DNA from: Phytophthora colocasiae
Lineage: Eukaryota > Oomycota > Peronosporomycetes > Peronosporales > Peronosporaceae
NCBI GenBank assembly: GCA_018806915.1
Contig: JAGKQI010000052.1
Location: 1,364,001-1,428,000, forward strand
Direction: 5' to 3'
DNA length: 64,000 nt
Part shown: piece after piece, positions 1-10,521 of the stretch
Layout: the number at the start of each line of letters is the position of its first letter
Position numbering within the stretch: position 1 is the stretch's first letter
Program-made: the position numbers and the translations under genes
Notes under the pieces: generated by a model
Databases searched by the model: none
Seen by the model: the letters and a program-made list of their open reading frames with translations, nothing else
What the model was told of the DNA's origin: nothing

Positions 1-2330
1 AACGATCAATAATTCTAGACTGGGGTACGCGTTACTTCCACGCTTGAAGGCAAGGAATACATTTGCTGGATATGCCAAGGAAGCCTCGAATGTCGTCGTG
101 ATAACAAGATAATTCAACTGTTTGGTAATACGTCTAAAGCTACCAAGCATCTTAACGACAAGCACATGTTGACAGCCAGTAAAATCACAGCCGAGAACAC
201 CAGGAAACGTAACCGAGCTAAGGAGCTAGAACGCATACGATGTGCTATTGCTGATGGAGCTGATAGCAGAAGAATGACATTGCTGCTCGAGACGCTGCGT
301 GTGGTGAACAACAATCTCCCGTTTCGGTTCGGAGAATACGAAGAATCGGAATTGCTCGCAGAACTTGGTGGTTGCAGACGAGTTCCGAGCGACTCTCAAT
401 AACGACACAGTAACGCGAGCTATTGCTGAGCTTTATTCAAGCACACGACAGGCTATTCAATCCCATCTACAATGCAGCAGAGATTAACAACGTGGCGTCA
501 TTCTCAATGGTGTGTGATTTTTGGTCTTCCAAGACACAGAGGGCGACCAAATATCTTGGTCTGAGGGTGTATTTTGTCGACAACAACTGGGAATTCCAGT
601 CGATCCTTCTTGGTACTCGCCACTATGAACCGATGTATGGGGAAAGAAGCGCCGGAAGCCGTGAATCATTTAAGCGCTGGATTACAGAGCTACTAAAAGA
701 TTTTGGGCTATCCACGAAAGATTTTTACGGCTCCACTAGTGACGCTGGCCCTGATGTTAAGTGGATGATGACGAAGGGAATCGGTCTCCAATGGGAATGG
801 TGCATACCACCTTACGAACGCTGCTACAAAAACGCGTTTGGTATCACCTCAGCGAAAGACCTCTAAGAACTTACCAGCCACCGAATTGGTTACTCGCATC
901 AAAAGTACAACATACGCCGTTCGCTCCAACGCCTCAATGGGGAGTCTCTTCTCAGAACTTTGTGAGATGGCAAACGCTGGTGCTACAACCCAATTAATCG
1001 AACACAAAGAGCACCGATTCATGAGCTTCGCTAAAGTTGTCCGGCGATTGCTCGAAAAATGGGACCAACTCGAAGATTGGTTCCAGGAACGTATTGACAA
1101 AGCTATTCGGGAGCGAAAATCAACACCAGAGCCACTTCCAATTGCTGACGACAAGTTGAGCCTGCTTCAGCTGTATGGGCTTCTGAACCCTATCATGGCA
1201 TTAAATGTCAAGAGTCAAAAGGAGGACACAAACCAAGTTGATGTCCTTTTGTCGATCTTTCGACTGCGCAAAACTATTCTGGATGAAACTCAACCTCTAA
1301 AAGACAAAATGCGAGCCTCAAGAGAAGCCCCACTCTTTTACCAAGTCCGAGACCTCACAAGACTCGTGAAATCGACGCGAGCACTACTTGCTAAGTTGTT
1401 CCATAAATATTTCTTCGCTCGCTACACGGATAGCGCGCGGATTCGCGAGTCGTCTTTCACCCCGGAAGTTCAGATGCTACTGCACCCATCCCTAAAAAAT
1501 CAAGACGTCAACTTAGCGAAGATCGTCCGCCTTTGCAACGAACAGTTGACCCGGAGCAGCCCCACCGAATGGATGAAGGCGCTGTTAATCGAACTGTTGC
1601 TAGTGTGAAGGATGCCGTACTGAGGCGGTTGCGAGCGTTAATGTTGACCATATCGACAAGTAGCTCTCAAACTTCAGCTCCAGCAGAAGTGTGCGGGTAC
1701 GCCCTCTAATTGCGAGATACCGCAGCAGCTTGCCGTCCGGTTTCGAGTCTCTATCATCATTTATCGAGTTCCCTTCCTTCCAGCCTGCTCAAGTATTTTC
1801 CTGAGGAACTTATGGAATTTGCTGAAGAAGAGGCCGAACACGTGGAGCAAAGCGTAACGTTCACGAAGCACGCATTGATGAAGAGCTCGAAAGGTGGTTC
1901 TCCGATCCCAGTAGGCTGCTTACGACGACGGCCAAAACCGAATCAATTTGCACTTTTGGAAGCGCCAACATGATGAAAACAACTATCGACTATTACCTAT
2001 CGCAGCACGGGTCATCTACGCAATTCCAGCATCTTCAGCACAGATCGAGAGGGATTTCGGCATAAGTGGTATGCTTGTTACCAGCCATCGCACTAGTATT
2101 GCGAAGCACAATATCGATATGTGCTCCTTTTGAATCGGAATCGAAAGTTTGTCGACGTGGTAAATTGCCCCCGGCTAACAGATTCAGAGTTGGAGCAGGC
2201 AGTTCCGGCAAACGTGTTAGTCCCCTGTCTTCATGTCAAGTCAACATACCATTTGCTGCACGATGGGGAACGCGAGGTAGCGTCTTGTTTATTTGACAGT
2301 GAACTAGATGAGGATTGCCAAGATGAATAA
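1..2330 (+). mobile_element. Decayed hAT-family DNA transposon
   Basis: The plus strand carries remains of a hAT transposase spread over several frames. Near 70-168 there is a BED-type zinc finger (CWIC, then a His pair ending in KHLNDKH). From 423 to 866 an ORF contains DFWSS and TSDAGPDVK, which resemble the RNase-H-like catalytic core. The 838-1608 ORF is helical middle sequence. At 1948-2133 the C-terminal hAT dimerisation region is recognisable (YAIPASSAQIERDFG, then SHRTSIAKHNID). Frame changes at about 402-423, 838-866, 1608-1710 and 1948-1973 mean no functional protein can be made. The left end lies outside the window, so no terminal inverted repeat or target duplication could be checked. 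Family assignment is solid; the element name is unknown. Confidence 0.75.
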
Positions 2331-2552
2331 AATGCATTTGGTGTTCTTTATTTTTCTGAACCACCACGTACATCAAATTATGTATGTCAACTGCAATGTT
2401 AGAGCTGACCACGAACTCTCAAGCTTCCAAGCACAAGTTGCGTTTGCAGCTTATACTCCCTTATCGAGTCTTTCTTGCTTCAGTGTTTGCGTTTCCGTAA
2501 TTCTTTTTCACGTTTCGAAGCTCGCACTTAGATTTGTTTCATCGCTGCTTCT

Positions 2553-4110
2553 CTAGCTGTAGTTAGAAGTCCAGCAGCTCGTTGGATTGGTACAGCGGTA
2601 TTTCGTGGGATACCCTGATCGTTGTTTGACGATCCGGCTTGGAATCGGTGAGGCTTTATTATCCGTGCTGTGTTTGATTGGTGATGGGATCGTTGGTGAC
2701 CGTGGCTTTCGAAGAAGAGCCTGTATTCCCAAGTTGATCTGATTAAGTGCCGTTAGTATGGCAGTGTCACCGCTATCCGAATTTTCACAGAGTAGGAGCT
2801 CAACCTGTCCTTCTGACAAATGCTGATCGTCCTGCGAGGATGGATCACTTTCCGATACCTGGTTGTCTACCGCGGATGATGAAGTAACTGGATGTAGATC
2901 GTCTTGCAACGATGAAGCGCTTTTCGTTTCATGTTTGTCTACCATAGGTGATGTAGCAGGAGAAGTCAGTCCACTGGTTTTGGATCCAATACTTCGATAG
3001 TAAGATCATCTGGGTCTGGGTTATTGCAAGGCAAACTGATGTCTTGGGCATCTTGATTGTCTATACGCGAAAGGCGAGTGTTCAAGCGATCGGCAGCTGG
3101 TATTAGCTGAGCCATTTGATGCCTGCAATTTGCAGTTTCTTCTGGAAGACGCGGCCTGAATATCACTGAGCTGCGATTGAAACTTCGCCTCAAGTTTAAC
3201 TCTGTTGCTGTGAATATCATCACGAAGTTCTCGTTTCAATGCCACTTTGTCACACTCCAATGTACTCGACATCTCACCGAAGCGTTCATCAAGATTGCTG
3301 AGGGTCTGTAGGCGAGCGGTATGCATCGAGCTATCGATTTGTTGTTGTAGGCGCTCCTCAACACCGCTGGCGTGTGATTTCGCCAGTTTAGTAACTTGTC
3401 CCTGTAAATGTTTTTCTTGCTTGATCAAATGCGATTGCTGAGCGAGTTGAAGCTTTTTACTTTCTGCCTCAACCGCCGCCTTCAGCTTGGCATTTAGTCT
3501 TCTCTCAATCCACTCCGCTTGAAGGTCCGTAGCAGCCTCGAAAGTGTCGTGAGATGATTTAAGTGCTGCATCGAGGCGCAGCTCACATTCGGAAGCATGT
3601 TTTCTTCTTGTGCTCATTTATCACGCCCTGTATCGCCGTCAAAGTAGCATTGACCTTTTAACCTAACTCTATAGCAAACTTCTTAAATGATGTCTTCATA
3701 CTTGTGTCGACGCGGTCATGAACATCTTGAACAACACCAACAAGACGTTGATTTATTTCAGCAGCTTGGCTATCGATTTGGATCTTGTTTGTCGCTTCGA
3801 AATGGACTTGGACATCTTCAAAGTACTTGCCGATACGAGACCCCAAGCGCTTCTCGGTATCCGCAGCTGTATGTATTACGTGAGCGTGAGCGTACTGAGC
3901 AACTTCGAGCAGCTTCTCATCAGTTCGTACTTGCGAATTTTGTAAGGCATGCCCCAGCTGCTCTACGACTCCGGCTCCATTGACAACGATGTCCTCTCGG
4001 AGTAATATCTGCTGGCGGCGCTCAATACAACCGGGATTCACAATAGTTTCTAGGCCTTGACGGTCGTGAGAGACCACCAGCGCGCTGCATGCTGAGCTTG
4101 TTGTCTCCAT
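2553..4110 (-). pseudogene. Coiled-coil protein remains, several broken ORFs
   Basis: Three consecutive minus-strand ORFs run in the same direction: 4110-3658 (150 residues, ATG start), 3617-3021 (198 residues) and 2945-2553 (130 residues), with 3223-2966 bridging in another frame. The first two are rich in Glu, Lys, Gln and Ala in heptad-like spacing, which suggests a long coiled coil. The last is Ser/Pro-rich. I do not recognise the family. They may be one gene broken by frameshifts, one gene with short introns, or the gag-like part of a repeat. No splice junction I tried joined the first two ORFs in frame, so I favour a decayed gene. The flanks are a hAT relic and a transposase fragment. 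Confidence 0.4.
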
Positions 4111-4115
4111 TTTCG

Positions 4116-4607
4116 TCAGATCCTACTGGTTTGAACCTGTGGAGGGGTTTGCACGATTCTGTCTCTTTGGTTTGGAGTTTTTTCTGAAACTCCTAATGAA
4201 CCATAAAACGCATTCGAACCGGTTCGTTCCGTTACCCTGGTTTGGTTCATTAAGAAGAAGGTTTGGTTTGGTTTGGTTTGTTCAGGGCGTGGTTCATACA
4301 CCGATCGACAGAATGCAACGACCACTTTCCCGCAGGTGCAAAGTCTGTTCGGCGCGTGTAGACTGGTTATGTGAGAGCGAATTAATATTGATTTTGGTAA
4401 AAGATAGAGAGCAGCTGTATTTTGCACTAAAAATTGCACTAGTGACGGTTTAATGGATTCCCAGGCTGAAATGGCACGCTTTATCGTAGCCAAGCGCTCT
4501 CCTTTCGCCGTCGTAGCAGTAGCTGTTGCTCTTGCGTAGCTTTGCGTTGGCTTAGCCCCTCTATAGCTTAAAAGGACACGTCGTTTTTCTTGTATTGTGT
4601 AGTGCAT
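4116..4607 (-). pseudogene. N-terminal fragment of a helix-turn-helix transposase-like protein
   Basis: The ORF runs on from an ATG at 4607 and opens with HYTIQEKRRVLLSYRG, followed by GERLATIKRAISAW. This looks like the N-terminal DNA-binding helices found in many oomycete DNA-transposase proteins of pogo/CENP-B-like type. After about 60 residues the resemblance ends, no catalytic domain follows, and the rest reads as low-complexity sequence over a GGTTT repeat. Probably a truncated transposase relic. The class is a guess from the helical N-terminus alone. Confidence 0.35.
4260..4280. repeat. GTTTG pentanucleotide repeat
   Basis: About four tandem copies of GTTTG lie inside the region downstream of the transposase-like fragment. 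This is simple-sequence DNA. Confidence 0.7.
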
Positions 4608-4661
4608 GCGGCGTTGTTTGGCTGGCGCGTACACCTCGTCAAGGAGGCCTGTGTGTGGCAA

Positions 4662-5371
4662 CCTCCTTTGCTTCCTGCAATACTGTCGCGGGTGGTGGGG
4701 GCTGCGAGGACTCCTCGTCCGCTTCCTCCATTTTATCGAGTGGCTGGTGGAGTTTTATTTTAGCGATTGAACGCTGCATCGGGCAATTTGATTGGTTGAT
4801 AACAAAATGTGCACACAATTTTATATCACAGGCGCCCTTTTTATATGGACGCTGCATTCTGTCGATCGGTGTACATCGGCGCGTCAGCGTGCCGCCACTG
4901 ACGTCATTGAGAACGTAAAAGAACCCACTCGGGATGAATACTCGCCGCGTCGAAAAAGGACAAGCTCACAAATGTCCAAGACGTGTTTCGAGCGCCCGAT
5001 TTAACGCACATTGGAGCCTCATTCTCCTGTTTAACAGCCTAAACGATACTACTATTACAAGTATTATAATACATCCGTCTCAATTTTCAGTATCTCGATA
5101 CTGAAAATTATATCGGTCTTCAATTCAAATTGTTTGGATGCATCCGGTGTTTCACCCGACACTTTTTGACAGACGATGCTTTCCGCCACTTCATATTTAT
5201 ACTTCAAATCGAACATACAAATATCAAGTGAATCCCGAAAAGCCACTTTACTTACGTGTTACTTCATAATCCGTTCGAACCACATTGCGATTCTGGTGGG
5301 GAGCTCCGATGATTCACAAACCAAATCGCCGTCCTGGACCGCAGACTTCCTCCCTCTACCTCTGTATCTTC
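4662..5371. other. Intergenic, no gene seen
   Basis: The region is upstream of biotin synthase. Only short overlapping ORFs are present and none has recognisable content. The biotin synthase promoter must lie in its right part. Confidence 0.5.
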
Positions 5372-6496
5372 ATGTTCCTCCGTAAACTCGCAGTGTCTGC
5401 TCGTGCTGGAGTGCGTCACCAGTCGCAAGTGGCTTCCGTCTCTCTGACGGTCCCCGGTCTTTCGTCTGAAGTGCGTCATGACTGGACCAAGGACGAAGTG
5501 CAGGCCATTTTCGACCAACCACTGCTGGAACTCGTGTACAAGGCTGCTACGGTGCACCGCATGCACTTTGACCCCACTGAGGTGCAGCAGTGTACTCTTC
5601 TGTCTATTAAGACGGGCGGGTGCACGGAAGATTGCAAGTATTGTTCACAATCTTCTCGTCATAAGACTTTCGTGAAACCGGAACCTACGAAAAAGGTTCA
5701 AGAAGTGGTGGAGATGGCACGTCGTGCTAAAGCTGCAGGAAGTACTCGGTTCTGTATGGGATCGGCCTGGCGTGAAGTGGGCAAGAAGAACGCCTTCAGA
5801 CATATCCTGGATATGGTGCGTCAGGTCAAGGACATGGACCTCGAAGTCTGCTGCACGCTGGGAATGCTCACTGAGGAGCAGGCTGTGCAGCTCAAGGAGG
5901 CTGGACTTTCGGCCTACAACCACAACTTGGACACCAGTCGTGAGCACTACGCTAAGGTCATTACGACTCGTACTTATGACGACCGTCTCAAGACCATTGA
6001 GAACGTCCGCAAGGCTGGAATCTCCGTCTGCTGTGGTGGTATTCTCGGTCTAGGAGAGGAGAAGATTGATCGTGTGGGGCTACTTCATACACTCGCTACG
6101 ATGGACGAACACCCGGAGTCTGTTCCTGTGAACGCCTTGGTGTCGGTGGAGGGAACTCCGCTCTTTGATGAGGATATCGACCCTGTTACGGCCTCGGACA
6201 TGGCTCGGATGATTGCTACTGCGCGTATCCTGATGCCAAAGACGATGGTTCGTCTCAGTGCTGGTCGCATGTCGTTCACGGACGCTGAACAGGGAATGAT
6301 GTTCATGGCTGGCGCCAACTCGATCTTCAACGGTGACACACTGCTGACTACTGCCAACCCGGCGTTCGAGAAGGACAAGAGGCTGTTCGCGAGCTTCGGC
6401 CTCAAGGGAAAGCCGGCCTACCACCAGCACAAGTCGACGCCATACATCGTCAAGGTCACGCACTCTGCTCCTGTCGAGACTGAAGCTGTGGCATAA
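5372..6496 (+). CDS. BIO2: Biotin synthase, probably mitochondrial
   Basis: Radical-SAM enzyme that inserts sulfur into dethiobiotin, the last step of biotin synthesis. The 374-residue protein carries the radical-SAM cluster motif CTEDCKYC (Cys84, Cys88, Cys91), YNHNLDTS, and the GGILGLGE segment typical of BioB. The ATG at 5372 was chosen because the protein then begins MFLRKLAVSARAG, a basic amphipathic leader of the mitochondrial type. An in-frame ATG at 5309 would add 21 residues with no presequence character. Bacterial BioB is about 346 residues, so the length is normal once the leader is allowed for. The gene is intron-free and ends 129 bp before the convergent SURF2 gene. Confidence 0.95.
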   Translation: MFLRKLAVSARAGVRHQSQVASVSLTVPGLSSEVRHDWTKDEVQAIFDQPLLELVYKAATVHRMHFDPTEVQQCTLLSIKTGGCTEDCKYCSQSSRHKTFVKPEPTKKVQEVVEMARRAKAAGSTRFCMGSAWREVGKKNAFRHILDMVRQVKDMDLEVCCTLGMLTEEQAVQLKEAGLSAYNHNLDTSREHYAKVITTRTYDDRLKTIENVRKAGISVCCGGILGLGEEKIDRVGLLHTLATMDEHPESVPVNALVSVEGTPLFDEDIDPVTASDMARMIATARILMPKTMVRLSAGRMSFTDAEQGMMFMAGANSIFNGDTLLTTANPAFEKDKRLFASFGLKGKPAYHQHKSTPYIVKVTHSAPVETEAVA

Positions 6497-6625
6497 GCTG
6501 CGAAGTATCAGGAAGAAGCACCTGTAGCCTGTTAAGATTTAAGTGATGAGCATCAATATTACTATTTTGACGCACACAACTCTCTCATGCAGCAAGTAAC
6601 TCTATTATTCGCATCGAATCCACAC

Positions 6626-7324
6626 TTAGTCCGATTTCTTGACCTTCTTGTTATGGTGTCGAGTCTTCTTGGTGACTGAATTCCCATTAGCAGAACGTTT
6701 CTTGGGCTTCTCCTCCATCGTCTCATCTCCATCCACATCCTTGGTTTCTTCGTCCGATTCATCGTCAGGGTACAAGTCCGCCATGTCGTCTTCCTCCTCG
6801 ATCTTCTTACCCTTAAGCTCAGCATCCAACTCCTCTTCTTCTCCTTCTTCTTCTTCTTCTTCGTCCGAGTAGAGAACTTGACTGTTCTCGAACTCAAAAG
6901 CATCAGCATCAAACTCCCCATTGCCCTGCATCTCGTCGTCATCTTCACTTTTGGTGACTTTAATCTTCACATGTTCCTTCATTCGCTTGTAGCGTTTGCC
7001 ATTCACGTGCTTCTCCACTTCACTAGGGATGCGGTTCAAAATGGTACCCGTGACATTGCAATACAAACTCTTGGCCAGTCTCCGATGGGGCACAATGTAC
7101 GGCTCGTACTGCGAATAGTCGTGACAGTACCAGTCTCGAGCTTTGACGAACTTCTTGGACTTGAGATGCTGCTCGATCAGATCAACACGCGGAAGCATTT
7201 CGTGCTGCGTCAATTGGCATTTAATACGCACGCGCTTATTCTCTCCCTCTCCAGATTCCACAACCTCTAGGAACTCATTTTTCTTCAGGAGCTTCTGTAC
7301 AGCGGGGTCTACTACAGACGCCAT
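6626..7324 (-). CDS. SURF2: Surfeit locus protein 2 homologue
   Basis: 232-residue protein. The first half matches the SURF2 domain: a short helical start, then a segment with KFVKARDWYCHDYSQYEPYI and PHRRLAKSLYCNVTGTILNR. The second half is acidic (runs of Glu and Asp around residues 150-200), and the C-terminus is Lys-rich, a usual feature of nucleolar proteins. SURF2 proteins are linked to nucleolar ribosome biogenesis; the exact role here is inferred from the family. The ATG at 7324 is the first ATG in frame. The gene converges with biotin synthase. Confidence 0.85.
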   Translation of the reverse strand: MASVVDPAVQKLLKKNEFLEVVESGEGENKRVRIKCQLTQHEMLPRVDLIEQHLKSKKFVKARDWYCHDYSQYEPYIVPHRRLAKSLYCNVTGTILNRIPSEVEKHVNGKRYKRMKEHVKIKVTKSEDDDEMQGNGEFDADAFEFENSQVLYSDEEEEEEGEEEELDAELKGKKIEEEDDMADLYPDDESDEETKDVDGDETMEEKPKKRSANGNSVTKKTRHHNKKVKKSD

Positions 7325-7592
7325 GGTCAATTGACACAATGAACTGAGGAGCTCCAGTCAATGAAAAAATAGCCTGTCCATGTACAATTTGGGTGGTGTA
7401 CATTAACTAATGTATACACAATCTATTGTATGTATACTTGAAGTTGCAGACAAGAGTGATGGTCAGTTCAAGTTGCACAAAAACTATCTGAAAAATGATG
7501 AGACTTGCACAAACAACATTTAGGCATCTTACGGACTCAATCGTGAGAAGTAGACGATGATTATCTACGTGCTTTGATTTTACAAACTCCAT

Positions 7593-8417
7593 TTAGTACT
7601 TGATACTCTGGTGCGCATCGCCCAAGTCGCTGAGCCACCACTGCTCCGAGGTGCGTGTTGGCTGGCAGTAGTTAGTCACTGCGTACGGGCACACTCGCAT
7701 TCGACACACTGGACAATGAATAGCGGACATTAATCTCTGGAAAATACACCAGCGATGGAACACGTGCTTGCACGGGAGGACAACCAGGGAATTGTCACAT
7801 TGTTGATGTTCATGCTCCAAGTTGACGTCACACAAACAGATCTTACACCCGACAGTCTTGGAGTCGGAACGTTGAGTTACTGTGTGGTGGTTCTCCTTCT
7901 TCACTCCGATCTGGTAATTATCGACCCAGATCTGAAGAGCAGAGCGTCTATCAACGTCGCATTTCACATGGAGGAAGCCAAACAAGTTGGCCGGTAGATT
8001 CTGACGAGCATGTAAACACTTCATTGCACTACCAGGTAGAAGTACACTACGAAGGAGATGAGTCAACACCAATTCGAGTTTCCTCTTGCGAGCAGCAACC
8101 ACGACTTGACTCGAGGATAACAATGGCCACTTCTTGGGGAAATACGCGGAGACGATGTCACGCAGAGCTTGACACGACCCGGAACAGTTCACATCATGGC
8201 ACGTCCACAGGTCTTCGAGCTTTACGCGGAAGGCAAGAAAGTCCGAGTACCGGTATGATACGACCCACGTTATCTTGGATGCACTTGACAAGGTACAGTT
8301 ATAGACGATGGATTTCGCTTGAACGGAAGCTGATGATACACTCACACGCAGTGGGAGATCCCTTGATACGAGCTTCCGAAGACTGTGAAGCGAGTGACAT
8401 TCTTCTGTGGGCACCAT
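7593..8417 (-). CDS. PX-RING protein, array member A
   Basis: 274-residue protein with an N-terminal PX domain (about residues 20-155; YRYSDF at 55-60) and a C-terminal RING-H2 finger (Cys191, Cys194, Cys216, His218, His221, Cys224, Cys235, Cys238). PX domains bind phosphoinositides and RING fingers usually mark E3 ubiquitin ligases, so a membrane-targeted E3 is the likely role. Between the PX core and the FPKK motif sits a three-Cys insertion (Cys73, Cys78, Cys82) shared with the neighbours, and the protein ends in EQWWLSDLGDA. The ATG at 8417 is the only one in frame before the PX domain. This is the last of four tandem paralogues on the minus strand; this copy and member D are intact. Confidence 0.85.
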   Translation of the reverse strand: MVPTEECHSLHSLRKLVSRDLPLRVSVSSASVQAKSIVYNCTLSSASKITWVVSYRYSDFLAFRVKLEDLWTCHDVNCSGSCQALRDIVSAYFPKKWPLLSSSQVVVAARKRKLELVLTHLLRSVLLPGSAMKCLHARQNLPANLFGFLHVKCDVDRRSALQIWVDNYQIGVKKENHHTVTQRSDSKTVGCKICLCDVNLEHEHQQCDNSLVVLPCKHVFHRWCIFQRLMSAIHCPVCRMRVCPYAVTNYCQPTRTSEQWWLSDLGDAHQSIKY

Positions 8418-8582
8418 TGACAATGTGAAGCAAATTGAAGAGTGTCGTATCCTTTGGATTGGAGTCTTACGCTCTCGTTCAGCGAGACCGTTGAATCCAG
8501 GTGCGGAATTTTTATCACTGCATCCAACATCTACATCTTCTTTCGTACTACACTTTAGTGTTCCTTGTAGATACACGTAAGT

Positions 8583-9391
8583 TTATTCGTTTTGAGAAGG
8601 TAAATGCAGGTCCTCTTTGAAGGCGCTAAGCCACCATTGCGGTTTGCTACTTCTGTACGCTCGACAATAGTGCGTGAAGGCATTCGGACACAGACTCGTT
8701 CGGCACACAGGGCAATGAAACTCGAAGAGCAGCCACTGGAAAATGCACTTGCGGTGGAACGAGTGTTTGCATGGAAGAACGATCTTCGCGTCGGTAGCGA
8801 CGGCTTGGAGGGTTCCCTGTCCGTTATCTTCACCGTCACTCTCCGTCTCCGTGCCGCTTTCTTCTTCGTTGTGTTGCTGACTGTTGACGTTGCGTAAGCA
8901 GATCATGCACTCATGTGCTGTAGAAACAGCCACATCTTCCTGCTCTACCTCATTCTGGTACTTGTCGACGAAATCTGTAGAACAGAGCGTTTGTTGGCGT
9001 CTTCTTTTATTCCTAGGAACTTATAGACATTGTCGGGTAGATTCTCTCGCGCGTGCATACACTTCATGACGTTGCCGGGGATCAGTACACTCCGGAGTAA
9101 GTGGGTTATTAGTAGCTCGAGTTTAGTTGAACGGCTAGTAGTGGTGCCGTGGCTTTTGGACATGATCGGTAGACGTTTCTTGGGGAAGAAAGAGGTGACG
9201 ATATCTCGAAGGGTTTGGCACGATCCGGAGCAGTTTGAGTCTTGGCATGTCCACAGGTCGTTCAGCTTGGTGCGGAATTCAACGAACTCCGAGTATCGGT
9301 ACCCCACGACAGCGACAGTCTTGGATGCATCGTTGGTTGTGGTGCAGTTGTAGACAGCGACATCTGAATCGGTGGCTGATGACACGCTCAC
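8583..9391 (-). pseudogene. PX-RING array member B, frameshifted and lacking a start
   Basis: The PX half (9391-8945) and the RING half (8933-8583) are both well preserved but lie in different frames. Comparison with members C and D, which read LQIFVDK and LQILVDN at the same place, shows that one A is missing from the run at 8971-8973; restoring it joins the halves. The PX half also has no ATG: a TAG stands just upstream of the homologous HELPLRVSV, so the N-terminus is lost or lies on an unseen exon. The RING finger keeps all eight ligands and the tail reads PQWWLSAFKED. The single-base change could be a sequencing error; the missing start argues for a real pseudogene. Confidence 0.75.
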
Positions 9392-9692
9392 TCGAAGTGG
9401 AAGCTCATGCTATCGGTTGAGTACCAATCAATATGGCGTGAGAAGGTGCTTGGGGTTCGTCTGTCCTGGTACACAGACGTGCTCATTGACACCTCCATAC
9501 ATATGTAGTGATTCACTGAATCTTCAGAGACTTTGGTTGCGGCTGCTAACTTGACAAATGAGTGTACGATCTCTCAATGATATCTTGCAAGACCTATGCG
9601 ACTTGAACTACAAGTACCAACTGTAGCCATATGCATACTGGTGATATTTTTTCTCATGTATCCATGTATCCCCTAGTCAATGATACTGTGTA

Positions 9693-10425
9693 CTAGCATT
9701 CTGCAGTGGAAGGCAATAACTCGTCTTCAAAGTCGCTCAGCCACCACTGGGCGTGTTTATCCGGTCGAATGTTGCTGGTGAACGCGTTCGGACACAAATC
9801 GACGCGGCACACAGGACATAACAGCCACTGGAAGATGCACTTGCGATGGAACGAGTGCTTGCACGGTAGTGCAACTCGTGCGTCACATCCTTCATTTCTC
9901 TCTGCAATAACTCGCGAACTGTCGGCATTGAAGTCATCGTCGTCTGTATCGCTCTCCGCGTCTTGCTGATTCTCCATGTTGTTCAAACAAACCACACACT
10001 GCGTAGAGTGATCCTGGTTGTTTGCATTCTCAGCGGTGCACTTGTCAACGAAAATCTGCAGTAGAGAGCGTCGGTCGTCTGCATTTTCCACTCCGAGGAA
10101 CTCGAACACATTCTTTAGCAGAATCTGTCGAGCATGATGGCACTTCATCACACTACCCGGCAGTAGAACCGAACGCACAAGATGAATCAACACAACCTCG
10201 AACTTCTTCTTTCGACTGTCGATCGCTCCTTTCTAACGGCGAGTCGTTTCTTGGGAAAATACGCAGCCACAATGTCGCGCAGAGCTTGACAAGATCCGGA
10301 GCAGTTGGGGTCGTGACACGTCCATTGCTCATCAAGTTGCGTTCGGAAATTCACGAGTACTGGTAAGACACAGTCCAGGCCACACTGGATACGGTGCAAT
10401 TGTATTTGAGTCGTAAAACACGCGA
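9693..10425 (-). pseudogene. PX-RING array member C, several frameshifts
   Basis: A third paralogue, in at least three frames. The RING half (from 10193) has CVVC, CKHSFHRKC and CPVC, but four residues are deleted between the FQWLL helix and CPVC. The PX half lies in the frame of 10432-10187 and includes WTCHDPNCSGSC and FPKKRL. Against member D, about 10 bases are missing near 10240 (after FPKKRL). About 7 are missing near 10355, where the tyrosine-rich SYQYS strand runs into a TGA. No start codon was found. The C-terminal AQWWLSDFEDE tail is kept. Confidence 0.75.
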
Positions 10426-10521
10426 AGTGCATATTTTTTTATGGGTTTTGGTGTTCGTATTGAATTTTTACCATACTTCAACGTATACCCACAAAACGAC
10501 AAGTACCTCTTCCACTAACAC

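Noticed and set aside
5285..5371. Longer N-terminus for biotin synthase
   Set aside because: It starts at TTG, or ATG at 5309, and adds residues without targeting character. The ATG at 5372 gives a clean mitochondrial leader.
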